From Mytilus trossulus (taxonomy: Eukaryota > Mollusca > Bivalvia > Mytilida > Mytilidae): 64,000 nt of DNA. Below the pieces are notes generated by a model. It was given only the letters and a program-made list of their open reading frames with translations, was not told where the DNA came from and did not search any database. A program made the position numbers and the translations under genes. The first letter of the stretch is position 1, and each line of letters starts with the position of its first letter. Location: the NCBI RefSeq assembly GCF_036588685.1, contig NC_086384.1, forward strand, positions 8,818,195-8,882,194, written 5' to 3'. This document shows positions 62,605-64,000 of the stretch, one piece after another.

Positions 62605-64000
62605 GTATATAAAAAAGTCGAAATAAACAATTGCCGGCTGGCCAAGAGATTCTCAACGTGGGGTATGATGCCAGAGGTAGAAGTAGGCATTGCCTTAAAA
62701 AAGGCACATATCACTTAGGCCCAAGACCCGTACGAGTTTGACAACAATGAATTAAAAGGGTAAGGTGGTACCTCTGTTTGCAACGAAGTTGAAATACACT
62801 TTAATAATTGCCGGCTGGCCAAACTAAAAGATTCTCCACGTAGGCCATTTTACCAGAGATAGAGGAGGGCATTGCCATACAAATTTCTTATAGCACTTAT
62901 GCCCTAGACCCGTACGAGTTTGACAATAATGAATCAAAAGGGGGAGATGGTACCTCTTTTTACAACAAAGTCGAAATAAAGTATTGCCGGCTGCCCAAAC
63001 TAAGAGGTTCTCCACGTAGGCCATTTTACCAGAGATAGATATGGTAATTGCCTTTAAAATAGCATATAACACTAATTCTAAAGACCTGTACGGTTTTGCC
63101 TGCAAGGGGTTAAAAATAAAAGGTGTTACCTTTGTTTACAGAATCCCGGAGTTTGGTCTACCGGCTACAGTTATTTTCACTTTAATGTGAACAGAGGTAC
63201 CACCTCCTCATTTTAGCTCTTTACTGACAAACTCGTACGGGTAAATGCCATATAAGTGCTATAGGCTATTTTAAAGGCAATGACCACCTATACCTCTGGT
63301 AGCATGGCCCATGTGGTGAATCTCGTAGTTTGAACAGCCGGCAATATTTCATAACGACTTTGCGATATACTAGAGTATCCTCATTTCCTTTTGCTGGCAC
63401 AAGTGCTATAAACCATTTTAAAGGCAAGGCCCACCTCTACCTCTGGTATCATGATAAACGTGGATCATCTTTTATTTTTGGCCATCCGGCAATAGTTTAT
63501 TTCGACTTTGTTATATACCAGGGTATCCTCCTTACCCTTTGCTGACAAACTCGTATAGATCAATGGAATAAGAAGTATGGGCCATATGTGGAGAATTTCT
63601 TTGTTTGGCCAGCCGGGAATAATTCATTTCGACTTCGTTGTAAACATAGATACCACCTCCCCCTTTTAACACTTTGCTGAAGCACTGGTACGGGTCTACG
63701 GCATAAGTGGCCATTTTTGAGGCTATGGCCACTTCTACCTCTGGTATCATGGCACATGTGGAGAATCTCTTCGTTTAGCCAGCCAGCAATAGTTTATTTC
63801 GACTTTGTAATATACTTAGGTACCCTCCTTACCCTTTGCTGATTAACTAACACGGGTCTGGAGCATACGTGTTATGGCTATGTTACAGGTAATGCCTACC
63901 TCATCCTCTGATATAATACCCCGCGTATAGAATCTCTTAGTTAGGCCAGTCGGCTTAATTTATATTTTCGTTGTAAAAAGAGGCATCGCATCCCCCCTTT
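62605..64000. repeat. Head-to-head inverted pair of ~175-bp tandem arrays
   Basis: Left arm (62605-63142): units with ATTGCCGGCTGGCC at about 62630, 62807 and 62983, plus TCTCCACGTAGGCCATTTTA, GACCCGTACGAGTTTGAC and GGTGGTACCTCTGTTT. Right arm (63186 to the window end): the same words reverse-complemented, with AGCCGGCAAT-type motifs near 63336, 63487, 63612, 63782 and 63950. The two meet at a junction of about 45 bp (63143-63185) that contains a lone CTACCGGCTAC. The array continues beyond the window. Short frames on both strands are repeat translations. Confidence 0.88.

Noticed and set aside
62824..63757. Short frames in the right-end repeat
   Set aside because: They repeat with the array unit on opposite strands and carry no domain.

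Overview
The window looks like AT-rich nuclear DNA from a marine bivalve, most probably a mytilid mussel. The evidence is intron-containing animal genes with GT-AG junctions, AATAAA poly(A) signals, a bivalve-style tRNA-derived SINE, and several dispersed repeat families that I recognise from Mytilus sequence. The species call is from memory of those repeats, not from a search. No prokaryotic operons, CRISPR arrays or rRNA genes were seen.

Genes, left to right. (1) 2550-5394, plus strand: the last three coding exons of a deltex-type E3 ubiquitin ligase (C3HC4 RING plus Deltex C-terminal domain); its 5' part is not identifiable here. (2) 10809-16192, minus: a complete five-exon SLC16/monocarboxylate-transporter-like gene (459 aa, all phases consistent). 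(3) 23123-30560, minus: a tandem paralogue with identical exon sizes for exons 1-4 (190, 144, 768, 51 nt; 443 aa). Upstream lie two further first-exon-like units, at 31316-31505 (near copy) and 34743-34935 (diverged). Both end in the same phase, so they could be alternative first exons of the same gene or relics of lost copies. (4) 40451-41830, plus, and 45059-46294, minus: two convergent intronless Cys-loop ligand-gated channel genes (459 and 411 aa). Both keep the cation-selectivity glutamate but lack the aromatic agonist box.

The rest is repeat-rich. 6584-9410 is a tandem array of about 17 units of ~166 bp grown from a dispersed 'AGCTCACCTGG' family. 46946-47932 is a foldback element of nested palindromes. 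48212-56140 is a striking ~7.9 kb minisatellite with a 42-bp (14-codon) unit and recent higher-order duplications. 56148-56398 is a second minisatellite. 60840-61715 is a ~147-bp tandem repeat. 62605-64000 is a head-to-head inverted pair of ~175-bp tandem arrays that runs off the window. Several MITE-like elements, decayed reverse transcriptase and transposase relics, and many copies of dispersed families (called R1, R2, R3 below) fill introns and spacers.

No single pathway links the genes. The strongest candidates for something undescribed are the cluster of interchangeable SLC16 first exons and the 42-bp array, whose unit variation looks concentrated at third positions of one reading frame.
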